From Viscum album (Eukaryota > Streptophyta > Magnoliopsida > Santalales > Viscaceae), in assembly GCA_963277665.1 (NCBI GenBank), contig OY728119.1, positions 319,692,206-319,756,205 of the forward strand: a stretch of 64,000 nt of DNA, read 5' to 3'. Positions 60,955 through 64,000 of the stretch are shown here, one piece after another. Position numbers and translations under genes: made by a program. Position 1 is the first letter of the stretch; each line of letters begins with the position of its first letter. Below the pieces are notes generated by a model. The model was not told where the DNA came from and ran no database searches. It saw only the letters and a list, made by a program, of their open reading frames with translations.

Positions 60955-62421
60955 ATGGCTTCAACCTCTTTCGCCTCTGAAGGCTATTCCTTGGGTCGTG
61001 CTCCATTTTTTGATGGAACCGACTATACCTATTGGAAAACCCGCATGACAACTTTTATTAGAAGTATAAGATATCCTATTTATAAAATTGTCATGCATGG
61101 TTATTCACTCACTTCCCCCGATGAATCCAAATGTACCCAAGCCGATATTAAAAATTTCGAGCTTGATGGCAAAGCCATGAATGCTCTTCATTGCGGCCTT
61201 GATCGTAATGAGTTCAATCGAGTTTCTACTTGTACCACATCTCATGAAATCTGGAAACTTTTGGAGGTTACCCATGAGGGGACCAACAAAGTCAAGGATA
61301 CTCGATTGGACATGTATATTCAAGATTTTGAGTCTTTTACCATGCACCCACATGAAAATATTACTGAAATGTTTACTCGTTTTACTGATGTTTGCAATGG
61401 GAGAAAGTCCCTTGGTGATGATGTATCTGCAGAAACGATGGTCAAAAAGATTCTTTGGATGTTACCAAGCACATGGTCACCGAAAGTGACGGCAATCCAA
61501 GAAGCAAAGGACATCAAGAATATGCCGGTCGAAGAGCTCATTGGATCCCTCATGACTTACGAGATCACCATGAGGAGGCAAGCTGAAAAGGAAGGCAAAC
61601 CGATCAAAACACCAAAGAACATCGCCTTCAAAGTTCAACAAGAAGAAAGATCCTCCTCCTCATCGTCTTCATCTTCAAGCGGCGATTCCGAAATGGAGAA
61701 TCTTGCCCGCAAGATGCACAAGTTCATGAAGAAGAGCAAAAAGAAGAAGAAACCCCTCAAGGCTCAATCAGACGAAAAATCCGTGCCCAAGGTAACATGC
61801 TATGGGTGTGGCGAGAAAGGCCATTACAAGCCTGATTGCCCACTCAACAAGAAAAAGGCCAAGAAAAAGGAGAAGAAGAAGGCTTTCAAAGCCACATGGA
61901 GTGATAGCTACACATCCTCCTCCTCCTCTACCTCGAGTGACAATGGTAACAAATGCCTAATGGCATTCCATGAGGTAACATCTTCCGACTCCTCATCCTC
62001 TAGTTCTTCAAATTCTTTTAATATTTTATCTTATGAGGATCTCCAGCACGCTAGAGATCAATTGGAGGAAGGTTTTCACGAACTTTCTTCCAAATTTGTT
62101 TCTTTAAAAAAGAATTTCAAAAAACTCTCTTCCGAAAAAGAACAACTTCTTAAAGAGAAGGAAGAGTTGACCCTCAAAATCCAAAATCTTCCCGATGTTG
62201 ATTCCATGGAATCAACAATCAAAGATTTAAGGGAATCCCTAGCCAAGTTCACCCAAGGTGAACAAAATCTTAACCAACTCCTTGGTTCCCAACGTGTATC
62301 TAGAACCACCGAAGGTCTTGGCTATTCCAAGCAAGCTTCCTCTTCCCATGATCCAACTATTTTTGTAAGGGGGAGCTCCCAATTTAAATTTTGTAATTAT
62401 TGCAAAAAACCTGGGCACTAA
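60955..62421 (+). CDS. Copia Gag with UBN2-like domain, zinc knuckle and coiled coil; ends inside a second zinc knuckle
   Basis: Gag builds the particle and binds element RNA. The ATG at 60955 is the first after the primer site; an upstream GTG is not needed. Near residue 15-30 is APFFDGTDYTYWKTRM, then IWKLLEVTHEGTNKVKD and a VEELIGSLMTYE helix, the plant copia Gag domain. A Ser run (about 223-234) is followed by a Lys-rich patch and an intact zinc knuckle, CYGCGEKGHYKPDC (Cys282, Cys285, His290, Cys295). A second Ser tract and a coiled coil (about 360-450) follow. The stop at 62419-62421 falls right after CNYCKKPGH, the His of a second knuckle. Codon use and GC are far from the decayed DNA around, as expected of a young copy. 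Confidence 0.9.
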   Translation: MASTSFASEGYSLGRAPFFDGTDYTYWKTRMTTFIRSIRYPIYKIVMHGYSLTSPDESKCTQADIKNFELDGKAMNALHCGLDRNEFNRVSTCTTSHEIWKLLEVTHEGTNKVKDTRLDMYIQDFESFTMHPHENITEMFTRFTDVCNGRKSLGDDVSAETMVKKILWMLPSTWSPKVTAIQEAKDIKNMPVEELIGSLMTYEITMRRQAEKEGKPIKTPKNIAFKVQQEERSSSSSSSSSSGDSEMENLARKMHKFMKKSKKKKKPLKAQSDEKSVPKVTCYGCGEKGHYKPDCPLNKKKAKKKEKKKAFKATWSDSYTSSSSSTSSDNGNKCLMAFHEVTSSDSSSSSSSNSFNILSYEDLQHARDQLEEGFHELSSKFVSLKKNFKKLSSEKEQLLKEKEELTLKIQNLPDVDSMESTIKDLRESLAKFTQGEQNLNQLLGSQRVSRTTEGLGYSKQASSSHDPTIFVRGSSQFKFCNYCKKPGH

Positions 62422-62595
62422 ATTTATGAGTGCAATTGCAAAAATGCCCGGTATGGTAGGCCCAAAACCATTTTCCTAAATGATGAATTCTTTAGGAGAA
62501 GACCCGCCACTAGACAAGTGTGGATTGAAAAATCCCTTCTAGCGAGTCTCTCCGGCCCAAAATTTATTTCGGTTTCAAAAACCACTCCCCTGTGA
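62422..62595 (+). pseudogene. Open continuation of gag after the stop
   Basis: The same frame stays open for 57 codons to TGA at 62593-62595. It begins IYEC, which would supply the missing Cys of the second zinc knuckle, and goes on with basic text ending VSKTTPL, like the linker before protease in related elements. It therefore looks like coding sequence cut off by a single stop, or reached by readthrough. Confidence 0.6.
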
Positions 62596-62965
62596 TTTGT
62601 TGTTTTTATTTAGGGGGAGTTAGGATCTTTTATGTTTTCTTTTGTGTATTCAAATTTTTTTTTTCATTCCAAACTTTCAATTTCAACACTTGTTTTCAAA
62701 ACTTTCAATTTTTCTTTTAAAAACATTCAATTCAAACTGTTATTCAATTTTTGATTCAAAACTTTCAATTCAAATCTCAAAAATTTCAATTGGTTTAAAA
62801 TCTCTTTTTCCCTCAATCAAGTTTTATGCCCCGTGCTATTTTGATAATCACAAAGGGGGAGAATTTCTTGATTGATTGGGGGAAAAATCTTTCTCTCTTG
62901 CTTTACTTTTCAAATCTTTTACATTGTTTGTTTTGGTGATTGTGATCATCAAAATAGGGGGAGAT
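62596..62965 (+). other. 3' untranslated region with four polypurine tracts
   Basis: Purine runs at 62612-62619 (agggggag), 62852-62862 (aaagggggaga), 62877-62886 and 62951-62964 (the last touching the LTR). Between them is T-rich text with a repeated caaaactttcaatt word (about 62670-62800). The open frame 62642-62875 is taken as chance. Confidence 0.8.
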
Positions 62966-64000
62966 TGTTGTACCTCTCGTTCCCCTCGTGGTTTTATTTT
63001 AATGATCACAATCACTTTCTTATTTATCTAATATTGTTTTAAGTGTTTTTGGTTGATAGGAATAATTTCAGATTGCCAAGGCATTGGAGCAAGAAGGCTG
63101 AAACCAAAATTGGACTGAATTTTAGTCCACCGGCAAACCGGTGTATGACCACCGGCCAGCCGCTGGAGGCCTGGACAGAAGGTGTCCCTCTGTCCAGACC
63201 ACCGGCCAACCGGTGTCCCAACACCGGCCAGCCGGTGGCACCCAATCAAATAGTGTCAGCCACTGCCTCAGCACCGGCCAACCGGTGGCCTCAGCACCGG
63301 CCAGCCGGTGGCACCTGCACAGAAGGCAGAGCTACTGCCTCAGCACCGGCCAACCAGTGGCCTCCTCACCAGTCATCCGGTGGCGCCTGGACCAATCCCT
63401 CTCCATTTTTCAAGGCACCGGCCAACCGGTGGCCCTGTACCGGTCAGCCGGTGGAGGCAGTCAAACTAGCCGTTGGGCTTTTGACCAGCCTGTCCACATG
63501 GCCTCCAACGGCTCCGAAGGCCTCTCCAACGGCTCCAAAGGCCTCTAACGGCCATATGAGGGTTCCCCTTCTATAAATAAAGGACCTTGAACCCACGGAA
63601 GCCCAAGGATCAATACCGGAATAATTACCAAGCCAAGGAAGCCCACGGGACACATTTTTGATCATTTGGCGAACCTCTGGCAGATTGCTCCAAGGGAACC
63701 CCACTTGCTCCAACACACTTCTACATCCAAGGAGCACCACCAAAGAAGCTTTGGAGCGCCCTTCATCAGCTCCATCAATCCATTGGCGCCCAAGACTTCC
63801 CCATTACGGTTTTTCATTGTTTTATTTATTTTGAGAATCATTTTGGGTTTGTGCCTATAAACCCCCACCTCTTTCTCTCATCCTTTCATTTTGGTTTTCA
63901 CACCACCTTTAAGGTGTGAAGAGGTTAGTCAAGCCTTCCCTTTTAAAAGGCTTGAGTTTTAGGTGAGCTAGCCTTCACCCGTAAAAAGGCTAGTGGGTTC
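62966..64000 (+). repeat. 3' LTR of the gag-only copia element, truncated by the window end
   Basis: Matches the 5' LTR from its start, with a longer palindromic array and a TATA box at 63572-63579. The window ends about 300 bases before the expected LTR end. Open frames on both strands (63028-63868) arise from the repeats and are not genes. Confidence 0.9.
63128..63454 (+). repeat. Palindromic CpG-rich array in U3, 5 pairs (3' LTR)
   Basis: Same units as at 59786-60040 but 72 bases longer, with one extra pair. A few units have lost a CpG (ccaaccagtgg). Confidence 0.9.

Larger units (their letters stand above)
59625..64000 (+). mobile_element. Gag-only, Sirevirus-like Ty1/copia element (non-autonomous), right end outside the window
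   Basis: 5' LTR 59625-60891, primer site, one gag gene, several polypurine tracts, then a 3' LTR starting at 62966 and running off the window. Both LTRs start TGTTGTACCTCTCG. The internal region is only 2.07 kb with no protease, integrase or RT, which matches the non-autonomous class called TR-GAG. By eye the LTRs differ at roughly 3-4 percent of sites over about 440 bases plus a 72-base repeat difference, so this is the youngest element here. It sits inside the gypsy LTR. Confidence 0.9.

Overview
The window looks like plant nuclear DNA made almost entirely of transposable elements, many of them decayed. The grounds are Ty3/gypsy pol relics of chromovirus and Tat type, Sirevirus-like Ty1/copia elements with initiator-tRNA-type primer sites, plant-style TATA boxes and introns, and very AT-rich spacer DNA. 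I see no intact host gene, no tRNA or rRNA gene and no CRISPR array. No species can be named. All family names rest on recognised motifs read by eye, because no search could be run.

Layout. 1-4.5 kb: the end of a Ty3/gypsy pol (integrase and tail), a polypurine tract and a long LTR. 4.5-8.5 kb: a second, much older gypsy pol (RT, RNase H, integrase) full of stops and frameshifts. 8.5-12.4 kb: AT-rich DNA with no gene. 12.4-13.24 kb: a minus-strand copia-type LTR, abutting 13.24-22.34 kb, a Sirevirus-like element. That element has a truncated 5' LTR, primer site, gag, a protease start fused in phase to the end of RNase H by a large deletion, a downstream envelope-like gene with its own TATA box, repeated polypurine tracts and a 3' LTR. 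22.3-44.9 kb: AT-rich DNA with two faint minus-strand coding relics and a degenerate direct duplication of about 5.2 kb (27.85-33.0 and 33.87-39.12 kb).

44.9-57.13 kb is best read as one Tat-lineage gypsy element on the minus strand. Pol (RNase H, integrase) lies at 55.4-57.13 kb, a repeat-filled 3' region at 51.7-55.4 kb, and an antisense (plus-strand) plant-mobile-domain gene at 46.8-51.7 kb with a TATA box and apparent introns. A polypurine tract and LTR follow at 46.67 kb and below. Its pol is cut at 57,134/57,135 by a plus-strand gypsy LTR. That LTR is cut at 59,624/59,625 by a young copia element (59,625 to beyond the window) that carries only gag between its LTRs, giving a three-level nest.

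The most notable points are the antisense plant-mobile-domain gene inside the Tat element, the 5.2 kb degenerate duplication, the in-phase protease/RNase H fusion next to an internally promoted envelope-like gene, three minisatellites of one element sharing the word TCCGAA, and the palindromic CpG-rich array that differs in copy number between the LTRs of the gag-only element.
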